64,000 nucleotides of DNA. It comes from Tritrichomonas musculus (lineage: Eukaryota; Parabasalia; Tritrichomonadida; Tritrichomonadidae). The position numbers and the translations under genes are program-made. Location: positions 2,542,001 to 2,606,000 of the forward strand of contig JAPFFF010000006.1 in the NCBI GenBank assembly GCA_039105265.1. Reading direction: 5' to 3'. Of this stretch, positions 31,401 through 42,121 are shown in pieces; within the stretch, counting starts at the first letter, position 1, and every line of letters starts with the position of its first letter. The notes beneath the pieces are model-generated. The model searched no databases. It saw only the letters and a program-made list of their open reading frames with translations, and was not told where the DNA came from.

Positions 31401-31555
31401 TTAAATAATTATCAATTGAAATTGTATTAACAGATTATTGAAAATTTCTTTTTTGTTTATATCTATATCTTTGCATTTCAAGAAGTTATCAACAAGTGCG
31501 CAATAATCGTACTTGCACAAGTTGCAAAATGAAGATTCACTTATGAATTCTTTTT

Positions 31556-32110
31556 TCAAAAAGGCGAAATTATGATATTTGTGACATTGCTTGAATCCTT
31601 TGGAATTTCAACTTTCTTTAGTTTTCTACAAACGGAAAATGCATCATGGCATATACGTGAGACACGTGAGGGAATAGAAATTGCTTCAAGACTTGAATTT
31701 GAAAATGCATTTTCACATATTTGTTTGTAAATTTGAATTTTCAGGAAGTTCCACATATTGTAGCTCTCTGCAATAGTAAAAGGCAGATCTGCATATTGTT
31801 GTTACACTTGCTGGAATCAAAACTTTACTGATTTGTGAATCAAAAAATGAACATGAACCAATAATCTTGATATTTGAAGGAAGAGAAACTTCGCTAATAT
31901 TACGTCGTACAAAGAATAGAGTGTCAAATTCATCACTTTTATTGTCACTTTTACCGAGTAAATATTTATCATCTTTGAATATGAAACGATCATTTGATGG
32001 TGAAACTATAATCTTCTTCAATTTGCTGGTAACAAAACACCATCCTTATTTCAGGTCTGTCAAACTTTCTGGAAATTGAATTCCTTCGACTTTTGAAAAT
32101 GCAAATGCAC
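31556..32110 (-). pseudogene. BspA-like LRR gene remnant
   Basis: The minus strand reads TpLRR sequence in pieces: F-Y-N-C-A-F-A-F-S-K-V-E-G-I near 32100, K-K-I-I-V-S-P-S-N-D-R-F with Y-L-L-G-K-S-D-N-K at 32021-31900, then L-I-P-A-S-V-T-T-I-C and, in another frame, I-C-E-N-A-F-S-N-S-S-L-E-A-I-S-I-P to 31556. It matches the type of the gene at 28463-30214, including the L-G-K-S insert. At least two frame breaks separate the pieces and the ends are missing. Confidence 0.65.
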
Positions 32111-32149
32111 AATTGTAAAATGTTTTGACAGCTGAATCTTCTGCAAATT

Positions 32150-32301
32150 TGATGGGTTTGATGGTTTTGATATTATATCTCAGCTGAGATATAATCAGTT
32201 TTTTGAAATAATTACTGATGCTATTAAACCAAATATTGTCCCAAATTCAGCACACCAAATCATTCGAAAACAATATACTAGATATATATGCATACAAAAT
32301 T
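32150..32301 (+). other. Short coding remnant with a perfect 24-bp palindrome
   Basis: The plus strand carries about 45 codons without a stop (F-D-I-I-S-Q-L-R-Y-N-Q-F-F-E-I-I, then K-P-N-I-V-P-N-S-A-H-Q-I-I-R-K-Q-Y) ending at a TAG near 32301. It looks like a protein end but I do not recognise it. Bases 32172-32195 are a perfect palindrome (ATTATATCTCAG and its reverse complement). There is no start codon nearby. Confidence 0.35.
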
Positions 32302-32550
32302 AGCGTTTTTGTGAAAATTTTTGTTTTAAGTTTTTTTGAAACATTTTTATAAAAAAGAGCATCTTTTTATGTTACAAAATTTTTACCGATCCTTCCTTTA
32401 AATTGAAAGTCTCGGTAAAAATTATGTAAAAATATATAAAAAGATGCTATAATTTTTTATTAATTAAAATTATTAAAATTATGAAACCATTTGATTGAGA
32501 TATGAATTTTGTTTTATTTATTAATTTAAATAAATTTTAGAAAACAACAA

Positions 32551-32622
32551 TCCGACATCGTTCAGCGGTTAGGATACGTGGTTTTCATCCACGGGATCGG
32601 GGTTCGACTCCCCGTGTCGGAA
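32551..32622 (+). tRNA. tRNA-Glu (UUC)
   Basis: The acceptor stem pairs TCCGACA (32551-32557) with TGTCGGA (32615-32621), followed by discriminator A. The anticodon arm is CGTGG-TTTTCAT-CCACG with anticodon TTC at 32584-32586, read as Glu. The B box GGTTCGACTCC sits in a perfect T arm. No intron; CCA is not encoded. A T run about eight bases downstream would end RNA polymerase III transcription. Confidence 0.95.
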
Positions 32623-32802
32623 TATCTTTTTTCTAATTATTTTTTTTATTTACTTTTCACATTTTTTCTTCAAATCTGCTAAACCTATTCAGCAAGCATT
32701 GAAATTATATGTTTTATGCTGTTTTGCCATTTTTTTTTTTATTTCATATTTTTTACTTTAATTGGTTTTAATTTTATTAACATTCAAAATGATTGTTAAA
32801 AT

Positions 32803-33102
32803 ATGTTTAAAATTCACGCTTTCTCATCCATTTCGGTTTCAGTGATTATGGTAATTTTTAATAAAGCTCATTATCTAAAAAGAAGCATTGGTACACTTAA
32901 AAATCAAACTAATCAGATATTGCAATTAATTGCAGTTGATGATTGCTCATCAGACAATTCTTCAGAATTCATAACAAATATGATTAAAACAGATTTGTGC
33001 ATCAAATTAATTCAGCACTTATATAGTCAAGGAACAACTGCCCCTAAAAATCATGCAATCTTATCTTCTAACGATTTATATCTGGAGGAAAATGCTTCTT
33101 GA
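32803..33102 (+). pseudogene. Family 2 glycosyltransferase, N-terminal fragment
   Basis: From an ATG at 32803: V-S-V-I-M-V-I-F-N-K-A-H-Y-L-K-R-S-I, then L-I-A-V-D-D-C-S-S-D-N-S and Q-G-T-T-A-P-K-N-H-A. These are the first two nucleotide-binding strands of GT2 enzymes, including the first Asp pair. The frame closes before the DxD and catalytic base, so about two thirds of the domain is missing and no activity is expected. It lies about 200 bp after the tRNA. Confidence 0.6.
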
Positions 33103-33587
33103 TATCAGTATGTCGTTGTTTTAAACAAATTATTAGTTTTATTTATTTCTTTTAACAATTTATTAATTTAATTTTGAATGTGATCTGCATTAGCATAATT
33201 TTGGCAAAAATTTAACTAAAAAGTTCAATGATGTTGATAAGTTTATCAACTTGCTAAAGAAGAATTTTTTTCTTCTCGTCTCACCTTAGCTATAGGCAAA
33301 ACTTTTTGTTACTCAAACAATGTTTTCTTTAATGAGAACAATATTTTATGTATTCATATATTAATTTTGAATAGAAATCTATAAATCCAGCAGAAGCTTT
33401 GCTTTGATTCTCTATATAATCTGCTTCTGAAAGATGCTTACTCGTTTACAATGATTAATTATGAAAAAAAACATTCAATAATCTACAAATTTTATTCAAC
33501 AAATGACGATTTACAAATGCTTTATAATGGATATAATTGATAAATGATTTTTATTATGAATAAGAAATATAAAAATAGAATAAGCTT
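33103..33587. other. AT-rich spacer, no gene seen
   Basis: It lies between the glycosyltransferase fragment and the 3' end of the membrane protein on the other strand. A weak region of possible decayed coding sequence around 33230-33330 could not be assigned. Confidence 0.35.
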
Positions 33588-35000
33588 TTAGATCTCTGGT
33601 TTAAACACTTTTTTGTCTATCAAAGGAAGATTGAGTCCATAAATGATCCATGCAACAGGAGCCAAGACTAAAGAAAATCCTGAAATTATTTCAAAAAAGT
33701 CATCTTCGGTATAGCCTTCATATCTTCCAAAATCATGCGAGAAGAACACATACAAAGACACAATGGCAGGCACAAAAGCAACTGCGATTAAAGGAATTGC
33801 AACGTCAATAGAAAGCATTTTTGAATCTTGATAAATTGAGTATAGAACCAAAGAATTTGCTGCTACTGTGATAAAGCAATTTCCACATTCAAGGAAATAA
33901 TCAGACCATCTTCGATATGGTCGAGTAATTAAGATAAAGATTGCCCAAGCCAAATCAATGAAAAGACATGCCCAAACAATATCATAGCCCGCCAAAATCG
34001 CGTATAATATTTGTTTGATTGTATCGGCCAATGCGATATATTGGCGCCATGTTTCTTCTTTATATCTTTGACTGGCGTCTAAATTTCCAGAGTAGACATT
34101 AATGAAGGCAATAATGAAAGGATAAATCAATGATAATACAACGTAGCTAACAATGCATCTCCATTCATTTTTGTAAACACCTTGCATGAGCTCAATGAAA
34201 CTTCGCGTTGATGGAATAATTAAAAGTTGTATAATTGAAATAGAAAGTTCAACAATTCTTTCTCCAATAACTTTTTCATCTAGCCACTCATAGCAACGAA
34301 AACCAAAGGAAACAACAGTTTCAACAAATGCAATTACTCCAATAATTACTGAATATTGTGTAATTAAGATTTCACGATTCATCATTATTGGAATCACTAA
34401 AACATATGCTAAAAAAATGGGAATTTTTAATGAATAGAAAAATTTATCTACGGTCATTGATTGAAGATAATGAAAATCACCATTATTTGTTAGCAAATCG
34501 CCCAAAATGCAAAACAAATTGACTTCATAGCAACATGAGAAAAATATCATTCCAATAATAAGAATACTACCTGAAATTGATGTCAATGTTATTGCAAGTA
34601 TATTATTGACTGTAAAAAAGCCAATTCCAGTGCCAAGCATTAAACATAGTCCTACTGGTATTATTGCAAATATAAAGTAATATCCTTTCATTGACATTCT
34701 AAATAAAAAAGACATTATAATTACTGGAAGAATCAGTGTGTATATGCTGTAAATTTCGAAATCATTTAAAGGATTTGTATCTATAAATGATACAAACAAA
34801 TCAGCAAAGTCTGTAGCCCAACTAAACATTTCTGCACATTCTGGTGAAAATCTTGTTCTAAATGAAATGGTAGCACTGATTTTTTGAAATGTTTTGATAA
34901 GTTCGAAAGTTTCTGAAATTATCGAACCACAATTACATCCTATATCAAAAAAATGCCTTAAAAACACTGAAACAAATGAATGACGACAATCGCATCCCAT
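33588..35000 (-). CDS. Polytopic membrane protein of unknown function
   Basis: 470 residues from an ATG at 35000. After a Cys-rich start (M-G-C-D-C-R-H, G-C-N-C-G) and a soluble stretch of about 80 residues there are about ten hydrophobic segments, for example I-Y-T-L-I-L-P-V-I-I-M-S-F-L, I-L-I-I-G-M-I-F-F-S-C, A-Y-V-L-V-I-P-I-M-M and L-A-P-V-A-W-I-I-Y-G-L-N-L. A loop with a T-R-P-Y-R-R-W-S-D-Y sequence lies between the later segments. The start M-G-C-x-C could be N-myristoylated and palmitoylated. The number of segments and the W-rich loop recall TRP- or polycystin-like folds, but no diagnostic motif is seen. It probably belongs to a trichomonad-specific family. Confidence 0.75.
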   Translation of the reverse strand: MGCDCRHSFVSVFLRHFFDIGCNCGSIISETFELIKTFQKISATISFRTRFSPECAEMFSWATDFADLFVSFIDTNPLNDFEIYSIYTLILPVIIMSFLFRMSMKGYYFIFAIIPVGLCLMLGTGIGFFTVNNILAITLTSISGSILIIGMIFFSCCYEVNLFCILGDLLTNNGDFHYLQSMTVDKFFYSLKIPIFLAYVLVIPIMMNREILITQYSVIIGVIAFVETVVSFGFRCYEWLDEKVIGERIVELSISIIQLLIIPSTRSFIELMQGVYKNEWRCIVSYVVLSLIYPFIIAFINVYSGNLDASQRYKEETWRQYIALADTIKQILYAILAGYDIVWACLFIDLAWAIFILITRPYRRWSDYFLECGNCFITVAANSLVLYSIYQDSKMLSIDVAIPLIAVAFVPAIVSLYVFFSHDFGRYEGYTEDDFFEIISGFSLVLAPVAWIIYGLNLPLIDKKVFKPEI

Positions 35001-35578
35001 GTTTTTTTATTATTATTGATTTAGGGCAATATTTTGTATTTTATTGAATTCAATAGAAATTTTGAATAAATTATTTCAATAGAATAATTCAAATGAAAGT
35101 CATTTTTTGAATGTAAGGGGCATTTAATCGAACGGTTAAAAATAATTAATTTTAATTTTTATTCATGAAAAACAACAAATTTGTTTTCATTTAAAAAAAA
35201 AAAAAATTTACGAATTTATTGGCATTTTGTTATTGAGAACATTCTTATTTGTATTTGCTTTGTATAATTGATATGTGAAAGATATCAGCTTATATACTTT
35301 AATTTATTAATATTTTGATTAGATATTTTCTTTCGTCTATATAAAAATAGATTGGTTTTCATGACACTAAAACAATAAACAATGATCTTATGAAATTACT
35401 TTTTTTTTATTTATTGTTCATTAATATTTGCTTAAGAAATAATTATTTAAAAAAGGCAATAAAAAGATAACGAAGTAAAAATAATGATCGTTCAATTAAT
35501 TGCCCAAATAATTCAATTAATTCAAAATATTGAATTATTTCTTTCAAAAAATATTTTTTTTTTTTTTTTAATTTTTTC
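35001..35578. other. AT-rich intergenic stretch
   Basis: It separates divergent genes. It contains GGGGCATTTAATCGAACGGT at 35117-35136, which is loosely repeated at about 37182-37202 in the same orientation beyond the next gene. No coding sequence. Confidence 0.3.
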
Positions 35579-36673
35579 ATGTTCTTTTTGTTTCTTATCA
35601 ACTTTCTTCTTTATAAGTACAAGGAAGTTGTACATAATTGCGATTCTGAAGATTATAATTTGTTATATTTTCAAGAAGGAACTATTGATTATCAAATATC
35701 ATGTGAACAGGAAAAAATCCAAAGAATTGATCTAAAGAATGCTAGCAGCATTAGATCAATTTCAATTTTTGATGATACTAACGTAATAATCGAATGTCCT
35801 CGTTTAAATGACATTTCAGATAATTTAATAATATCGATTTATAATGAACCCAATATTACTATAGTAAATCATTGTCATTTTAATCAAATCGAAATTTATG
35901 GATCACCAACATTCAATTTATTTAATAATTCTCTTCTTTCAGTTGATGATCTATTTTTAATCAACAAATCATATCAGTTTTTATTTGATTATAAAAATGT
36001 TTTTTATACCAAAAGCATCAATGCCAAATCTAAAATACAGAACAATTATAAAAATGCCCAAAAATTGAATGATAAAACAATAAAGTGTGAAAATAATTTT
36101 TTCAATGTTTCTTTAAACGACAATTTTATAAGTACTCAATGTGGTGATCTATATGAATATGTTTTGCCTTATTCATCGTTGCCAAAATACTCCTTTGAAA
36201 TTAAAAATTCAAAAACACATTTGATAAATCACTGTACTTCAAATGATTCATTAGACAAAAACATAAATTTTGCTTTATTATCACTGAATTTAAATGGTGA
36301 ATCAAATGTCACATTTAAAAATATACCAAAAATTGAATCAATCGAAAATTATACAGACCAAGATTACCAAGGAACATGGGTTGAAGTATATCCTGAACTG
36401 GCAGATTGCATCTGGTTCAGAAGATGGTATGATTCAGAATTTGAAGATATGTTTGAGCGTGGATGGAAATCAGTATGTTATTCAGGTAAATCTTTGCTTT
36501 ATTGTTGTGATTCAGATATCGGGCCTAGGAAAATTAAATATATTTCAGAAACATTATCAATGGCAATCATTATTACTATCATTGTTCTTATTTTTGTATT
36601 GTTCATATCAAATTGTATAATTGCTTATGTAAGATTTAAAAAGCATGATATGTCAGATGATGAAAGTATTTAA
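35579..36673 (+). CDS. Single-pass (type I) surface protein, unknown family
   Basis: 364 residues. It starts with a short hydrophobic stretch (M-F-F-L-F-L-I-N-F-L-L-Y) that can act as a signal peptide. The long extracellular part is rich in Asn, with scattered Cys (H-N-C-D, I-I-E-C-P, I-K-C-E-N, W-K-S-V-C-Y, L-L-Y-C-C-D) and many N-x-S/T sites. One membrane helix (A-I-I-I-T-I-I-V-L-I-F-V-L-F-I) is followed by R-F-K-K and an acidic tail ending D-M-S-D-D-E-S-I. The layout is typical of trichomonad surface proteins. I do not recognise the ectodomain; irregular short strands with N and I could be a degenerate beta-helix. Confidence 0.7.
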   Translation: MFFLFLINFLLYKYKEVVHNCDSEDYNLLYFQEGTIDYQISCEQEKIQRIDLKNASSIRSISIFDDTNVIIECPRLNDISDNLIISIYNEPNITIVNHCHFNQIEIYGSPTFNLFNNSLLSVDDLFLINKSYQFLFDYKNVFYTKSINAKSKIQNNYKNAQKLNDKTIKCENNFFNVSLNDNFISTQCGDLYEYVLPYSSLPKYSFEIKNSKTHLINHCTSNDSLDKNINFALLSLNLNGESNVTFKNIPKIESIENYTDQDYQGTWVEVYPELADCIWFRRWYDSEFEDMFERGWKSVCYSGKSLLYCCDSDIGPRKIKYISETLSMAIIITIIVLIFVLFISNCIIAYVRFKKHDMSDDESI

Positions 36674-36970
36674 AAGAGTTTAGTATAGCGTTTGTTGAAT
36701 ATTAAATAAAGGTCAACTAATTGAATGGTCAATTTTGACAAATAGTTTTTGTTTTTTTGTGTTATGTAATTATTATATTCAAAATTTTATTATATTTATA
36801 AATAATAAAATAGTAATTATATATAAAAAATACTTTTTAATTATTTTTTAACGTTAAAAGTTGTAGATTAAGCATATCAAAAATAAGTTAGAATAATTAG
36901 ATTATCATTTAAAGGGACATAATTTTGTAATGATAGTAGCAGATTTTATTTAAAAAAATATTTAAATATT

Positions 36971-37088
36971 AAACTAGGTTTTCCTGTCCAAAAGAATTTT
37001 CATTGAAAAAGTTATTAAACTATCCCTGTCCTCTTTCAATTTTGGACAGGGCTGTCCACAATTGAGAGTGGACAGTCAAACCTAGTTT
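36971..37088. repeat. Small fold-back repeat
   Basis: Outer arms AAACTAGGTTT-x-x-CTGTCCA (36971-36990) and their reverse complement (37070-37088) enclose a second hairpin, CCCTGTCC...GGACAGGG (37024-37051). Length 118 bp, no coding sequence; it may be a miniature inverted-repeat element. CTAGG plus GTCC also occurs in the dispersed repeats at 13550 and 27745. Confidence 0.5.
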
Positions 37089-37314
37089 TAAAAAAAAGGT
37101 AAAAAAAGGTATTTTTTTGTTTTTTCTTTTGAGCATTGAAAAAGTTGGTGTCAATTAATTGAATGTATATGGCACACAATTGAATTAATGGGGCAAATAA
37201 TAGAACGTTCAAAAAATAATTGTTTCAAAAATAAATTTTAGTAATAAATGATGAGAAAATAATATTATAAAGGTAACATTTCAAATTATTTACATAAACT
37301 TTTCAAAAGAGATA

Positions 37315-38950
37315 TAACGTATTTCATGAAACTCGTAAAAAAAGTACGTTTTTTATGAAACTCGTAAAAAATAAACGTACAAATTTTCAATATAAATTTT
37401 TATTATTTATTATTTCCCCAAATTACCTCTTTTATTTATTACTTTAATAATTATATTTGATAAATACATTTATATAAGAAATATAATAACTAATTATTGC
37501 AGTTGGTACCACGCTTGACGTGTAAAAATTTATGATTTTTTTTTCTTATTTTTTAATCAGAATTTTAACAAAATTTCTTATAGTTTCAATGTTTAAATTC
37601 GAAATAGTGAAAAATAAATATATTGAGCTTAATCGTTATTTACACGATGATTGAATAAGTATTTCAAGCCCAATTATGAAAAAAATGAAAAATAAATATT
37701 ATGATTCGCTAAGTATGAATTTTTTTGTTCAAACGATTTTCAAAGCATTTTAATATTTAAATCAAGGTATAAACAATAATTTTGACGACCTTTTTTAGCT
37801 AATATATGAGGTACTGAGATGATACTTCATCATTATTTACTCAAAGCACATTTTGGTTCTTCTCTGTTTCACAGGATATTACTAAGAAAATATATATAAA
37901 CATTGTATATAACATTCAAATTCAATATATTCCTGAGCGTAATTAATGTGGTTTTTTAAATTTATTGATCATCAATATATTAGCACATAAAAGCATAAAT
38001 TATTATGAATAAATTGCATTTGTAAACATTACACTTATTAATATTTGTCATTATAGCAAAAAAACACATGATAAAAAAAAGGATAGGTGCTTTTCAGCAA
38101 AAATAAAAAATTGAATGAACATTCAAAAAGTTGATTAATAAAACTCATGTAGAACAAAAACGAATAGATATAATATTATACTCATAATGTTTTATTATTT
38201 CTAAAACTCGACCAAATTGTTTCAATGTATAATTATTTAAAATATTATATTATTTTATAGAAAAATCTATAAAATATTTCTAAGCCAAAGTTTCTGTCAT
38301 TTTTTTTCAATTCTACGACAAAATTAGAAAGTGTAAAATAAAGAATTGCAATTAAATATTGATATTTTATTATTATAATCCATCATAATATTGAAAAACC
38401 TAGTAGAACTAAAATGCGCTTTGAGTAAATAATGATGAAATATCATCTCAGTACCTCATATATTAGCTAAAAAAGGTCGTCAAAATTATTGTTTATACCT
38501 TGATTTAAATATTAAAATGCTTTGAAAATCGTTTGAACAAAAAAATTCATACTTAGCGAATCATAATATTTATTTTTCATTTTTTTCATAATTGGGCTTG
38601 AAATACTTATTCAATCATCGTGTAAATAACGATTAAGCTCAATATATTTATTTTTCACTATTTCGAATTTAAACATTGAAACTATAAGAAATTTTGTTAA
38701 AATTCTGATTAAAAAATAAGAAAAAAAAATCATAAATTTTTACACGTCAAGCGTGGTACCAACTGCAATAATTAGTTATTATATTTCTTATATAAATGTA
38801 TTTATCAAATATAATTATTAAAGTAATAAATAAAAGAGGTAATTTGGGGAAATAATAAATAATAAAAATTTATATTGAAAATTTGTACGTTTATTTTTTA
38901 CGAGTTTCATAAAAAACGTACTTTTTTTACGAGTTTCATGAAATACGTTA
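37315..38950. mobile_element. Fold-back DNA element with about 540-bp terminal inverted repeats
   Basis: The left arm starts TAACGTATTTCATGAAACTC at 37315 and runs to about 37860 (AAAGCACATTTTGG). The right arm, about 38405-38950, is its reverse complement over almost its whole length, with only a few differences, and ends at CGTTA. The middle about 545 bp is unique and AT-rich, with no gene. If the outer TA pairs are a target duplication, the element reads ACGT...ACGT flanked by TA, as for Tc1/mariner; otherwise no duplication is visible. It has no transposase, so it is non-autonomous. The near-identity of the arms points to recent origin or repeated arm conversion. It sits directly beside the 3' end of the remnant at 38979-39440. 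Confidence 0.8.
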
Positions 38951-38978
38951 ATTTAAAAAAAAAAAAAAAAAAATATGA

Positions 38979-39440
38979 TTAAAAAAAAGGCAACACGCAA
39001 AATATAACTAGTATTACTGACATAATAATCATAACTATTTTTGAACCAGAATGATCAATGTAATAAATAAAAGGAGATTTTAAATTATCAATTTCTTGGC
39101 CAGGCTCCATCACAGCATGAATAGGCAATTTCCCCCTTTCTCTTTCAGGAACGAAAGGTAAAAATAGGAATGAAACATTAATTACATCAGGGCCTTCATT
39201 AACAAATCGCAAATCATAATCTAAGGTCTTAAAGAAAACAGCTGCTAATCCACTGTTTGAGTCAAATGGTCCATATATAGAGTCTGTTTCTACGAATAAA
39301 AAAAGATCAACGCCATACCATACATCAAAGAATGTTCCATATCCGTGTGGAACTCTTATTTCTGCCACATCTAATGGCCTTAAAAATATTGATGCTGGAT
39401 ATCTTGTGGGATTAAAGTCAGCGAAATTTTATATTATTTT
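38979..39440 (-). pseudogene. C-terminal fragment of a membrane-anchored protein
   Basis: The minus strand is open from about 39440 and has no ATG. It reads A-D-F-N-P-T-R-Y-P-A-S-I-F-L-R, then R-V-P-H-G-Y-G-T-F-F-D-V-W-Y-G-V, and ends with one hydrophobic segment (I-V-M-I-I-M-S-V-I-L-V-I-F-C-V-L-P-F). Codon use is normal. The 5' part is missing; I do not recognise the family. The fold-back element ends 28 bp beyond its stop. Confidence 0.5.
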
Positions 39441-39814
39441 ACCAACAGTAAAATAATACAAGAAAAAAGATATCATAATGAATTGAAATATAACGGTTTC
39501 TACAAAAAAATTTTGTAATGAAAAATATAAAATATTTAAATATTTTATTTTAAACATATTAGAACACATAGTGCTTATCGAGTTATACATCGATCCCAAT
39601 TATTTTTTGCTTGTTTTTGGGATCACACATTTTTGAGTGATTGCATTCAATTATTCCACTTTTATATTGAATAACATTTAAAAAATATAAAAATAAATTT
39701 TTCAGCTTTTTAAATAAAAAAAAAAAAAAAACAATATATTGAATTTTGCAATGTTATTATGATTTATGATTAACTTTAATATCTTGTTTGAAATTATTTA
39801 AAAGTTAATTTAAT
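39441..39814. other. AT-rich spacer
   Basis: Nothing recognised. A run of about 17 A lies at 39715-39731. Confidence 0.35.
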
Positions 39815-40066
39815 TCAGATGCATTCTGCATATGCAGAATTATTTAAAAAATCTTTTAACTTCTCCAATGCATCTGAATTATTAAGATTCGCTGATCTTT
39901 CAAAATATTCAATCGCTTTATTTTCATTTTTAGAAATAGCTTCTCCAATCAAATAAATACAGCCTAAACAATACAGTGCATCTGAGTTATGAAAAAGAGG
40001 AGCCTTTGAAAAGTATTCTAGTGATTTTTCTATATTTTTTTCAATTCCTTGGCCATAATAATAAAA
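39815..40066 (-). pseudogene. Sel1-like repeat protein, C-terminal fragment
   Basis: On the minus strand about two Sel1 units are clear: Y-Y-Y-G-Q-G-I-E-K-N-I-E-K-S-L-E-Y-F, then D-A-L-Y-C-L-G-C-I-Y-L-I-G and K-A-I-E-Y-F-E-R-S-A, then N-S-D-A-L. The frame ends with a TGA at 39815-39817. There is no ATG; upstream the frame dissolves. Sel1 repeats are common in protist regulatory proteins. This is the end of a gene whose front is lost. Confidence 0.65.
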
Positions 40067-40220
40067 ACTGACGAAAAGACTTTTTGACCATAAAAAAAAT
40101 TGTTTTATTTGATTGGCAAACTCGGTTTACGGCCAATGGACTCACAGTTGTCAATTTGTCATTGTTATTTAATAACATTAATTATCATATACTAAAAAAT
40201 CTTTGAATCTTTGATTTTAT

Positions 40221-40251
<31 letters not shown>

Positions 40252-40317
40252 CAATAATTCATCATTCATTTTAGATTAAAAAAAAGAAGAAGAAGAAGAA
40301 ATAAAATGATAAGTTTT

Positions 40318-42033
40318 TTAGTAAAAAATGGAAATCTTTACCTTTTTCTCAATTCCGATATAATCAATTAAAATTGATTGAGGATTATTTAACTTCCTCT
40401 GTATCGAATAGCCAGGCAATGAGTAGCTCATTGATGCAATTGATGCGGGAATTGCAATTTGTCTCAATGCCGAGCAGTCCTTCAAGATTCCTCCTCCAAT
40501 TGACGTCACAGAGGAAGGAATTGACATTTTATCAATTGATGAGCAGCACAAGAACGCGTACTCGCCAATTGATGTCACCGAAGAAGGTATTGTTATTTGG
40601 CTGAGTGATGAGCAACCCAAGAAAGCGTACTTTCCAATAGAAGTGACTGAAGCAGGAATTGAAATTTGCTTCAAAGATGAACAGCCTCTAAAAGTGAAGT
40701 CACCTATTGAATCGACCGATGATGGTATTGAAATTTGAATTAACGAAGAGCACTCTTTGAAAGCATTTTCACCGATTGACTTCACTGAAGAAGGAATAGA
40801 AATTTGAATCAATTGAGAACACTCACAAAAAGCAAAGTCGCCAATTGAAACAACAGAAGAAGGAATGATCATTTGTTTCAATGCGGAACAACCGTTAAAG
40901 GCGCCTTTTTCAATTGATCTAATCGAAGAAGGCATTGAAATATGCTCAAGTGAAGAACAACCTTCGAAAACGCAGCTCTCAATTATATCGATCGTCGAAG
41001 GAATTGGAATTTGTTTCAATTTTGAACACCCTGAAAAAGCTGAGCTTCCAATTGATGTAACCGACGATGGTATCGATATTTTAATCAATGACGAGCACTC
41101 TTTAAATGCATAACAACCGATTGTTTTAACAGACGAAGGAATCATAATTTGCCTCAACGAAGAACATCGACATAAAGCAAAATCGCCAATCGATGTGATT
41201 GACGAAGGAATTGTAATTTGAATCAATGACGAGCAGACTCGAAAAGCAGAATTACTTATGGATGTAACACTCGAAGGAATCAAGATTTTTGCAAGTGATG
41301 AACAGCCAGAAAATGCACAATTTCCAATCGATTGGACAGAAAAAGGAATCAACATTTCAATGAGTGATGAACATTCAGAAAAAGCAAAATTACCAATGGT
41401 CACAACAGACGATGGAATTGTTATTCGTGTTAATGAACTACAGCCTCTGAATGAATATTCGCCAATTGACGTAACTGAAGCTGGAATTGTTATTTTAATC
41501 AATGACGAACATTCAGAAAAAACAAAGTTTTCTATCGTTCGAACTGATTGAGGAATCTTTATCTCTTTAAGTGAAGAACAACCTCGAAATGCGCCTTCTT
41601 TAATTTCATTAACAGTTGAAGGAATATCTATGTGGGTCAATGATGAGCAGCCATCTAATGAATAACTTTCAAAAGACGTTAAAATTGATGGAATTTCAAT
41701 GTCAGTCAATGATGAACACCCTGAAAAAGTGGATTTGTTGACCGTTTTGATGGAAGGAGGTATCTTTATTTTGGTCAATGAAGAACAGCTTTTAAAAGCA
41801 CTTTCACCAATAGCTGTGACTGAAGTTGGAATTGAAACATTTGAAAGTGAAATGCATCTTTCAAAGGCTTCATTACCAATTGATTTTATCGTCGTTGGAA
41901 TTGAAATTTCTTTGAGTGATGAACACTCTTTAAATACACCATTGCCGATTTTTATTCCTTTATAATCTAGCAAAAGATTAAAAATGTCATAATTCTCTTT
42001 CTCGGCTGCAAAATGTAATGCTGTCTTATTTAA
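40318..42033 (-). CDS. Ankyrin unit plus TpLRR domain (downstream part of a composite gene)
   Basis: The frame enters at about 42033 with an ankyrin unit (K-T-A-L-H-F-A-A-E-K-E-N-Y-D-I-F-N-L-L-L-D-Y) and continues directly into about 22 TpLRR units, C-S-S-L-x-x-I-x-I-P-S-S-V-T-S-I-G-x-x-A-F. The units here are well diverged from one another in DNA, unlike those at 15580-16720. There is no ATG at the 5' end. The C-terminus is K-K-V-K-I-S-I-F-Y, without membrane segment or lipid signal. Upstream on the same strand are another ankyrin block (42258-42150) and the DUF3447 gene. Confidence 0.8.
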   Translation of the reverse strand, partial: LNKTALHFAAEKENYDIFNLLLDYKGIKIGNGVFKECSSLKEISIPTTIKSIGNEAFERCISLSNVSIPTSVTAIGESAFKSCSSLTKIKIPPSIKTVNKSTFSGCSSLTDIEIPSILTSFESYSLDGCSSLTHIDIPSTVNEIKEGAFRGCSSLKEIKIPQSVRTIENFVFSECSSLIKITIPASVTSIGEYSFRGCSSLTRITIPSSVVTIGNFAFSECSSLIEMLIPFSVQSIGNCAFSGCSSLAKILIPSSVTSISNSAFRVCSSLIQITIPSSITSIGDFALCRCSSLRQIMIPSSVKTIGCYAFKECSSLIKISIPSSVTSIGSSAFSGCSKLKQIPIPSTIDIIESCVFEGCSSLEHISMPSSIRSIEKGAFNGCSALKQMIIPSSVVSIGDFAFCECSQLIQISIPSSVKSIGENAFKECSSLIQISIPSSVDSIGDFTFRGCSSLKQISIPASVTSIGKYAFLGCSSLSQITIPSSVTSIGEYAFLCCSSIDKMSIPSSVTSIGGGILKDCSALRQIAIPASIASMSYSLPGYSIQRKLNNPQSILIDYIGIEKKVKISIFY

Positions 42034-42121
42034 AAAGTTAAGTAGAAATTGGATAAAAAAAATTTATTTTTGAAATTATATTCAATGAAAATTAATTAAG
42101 AATTTTTCCATTTAAAAATTT

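Larger units (their letters stand above)
30446..31540 (-). pseudogene. DUF3447/ankyrin gene end split into three coding blocks by repeats
   Basis: Reading the minus strand: the end of DUF3447 at about 31540-31440 (C-K-Y-D-Y-C-A-L-V-D-N-F, K-D-I-D-I-N-K-K), an ankyrin block at 30826-30730 (K-T-A-L-Y-F-A-V-E-K-E-N-I-E-I-V-K-L-L-L) and a last ankyrin block at 30592-30446 (K-A-A-L-H-L-A-I-E-I-G-N, ending G-K-K-P-I-D-Y-S-K-N-P-E-I-K-Q and a stop). The spacers between are AT-rich, and both contain the same 25-bp minisatellite. The coding blocks have good codon use and no internal stops. The N-terminal part is replaced by the TpLRR remnant, so the gene is probably dead as a whole, unless it is the 3' end of a spliced gene. 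Confidence 0.55.

Noticed and set aside
35117-37202. Direct repeats flanking the surface-protein gene at 35579-36673
   Set aside because: Only about 25 bases with several mismatches are shared, too little to claim a transposed unit.
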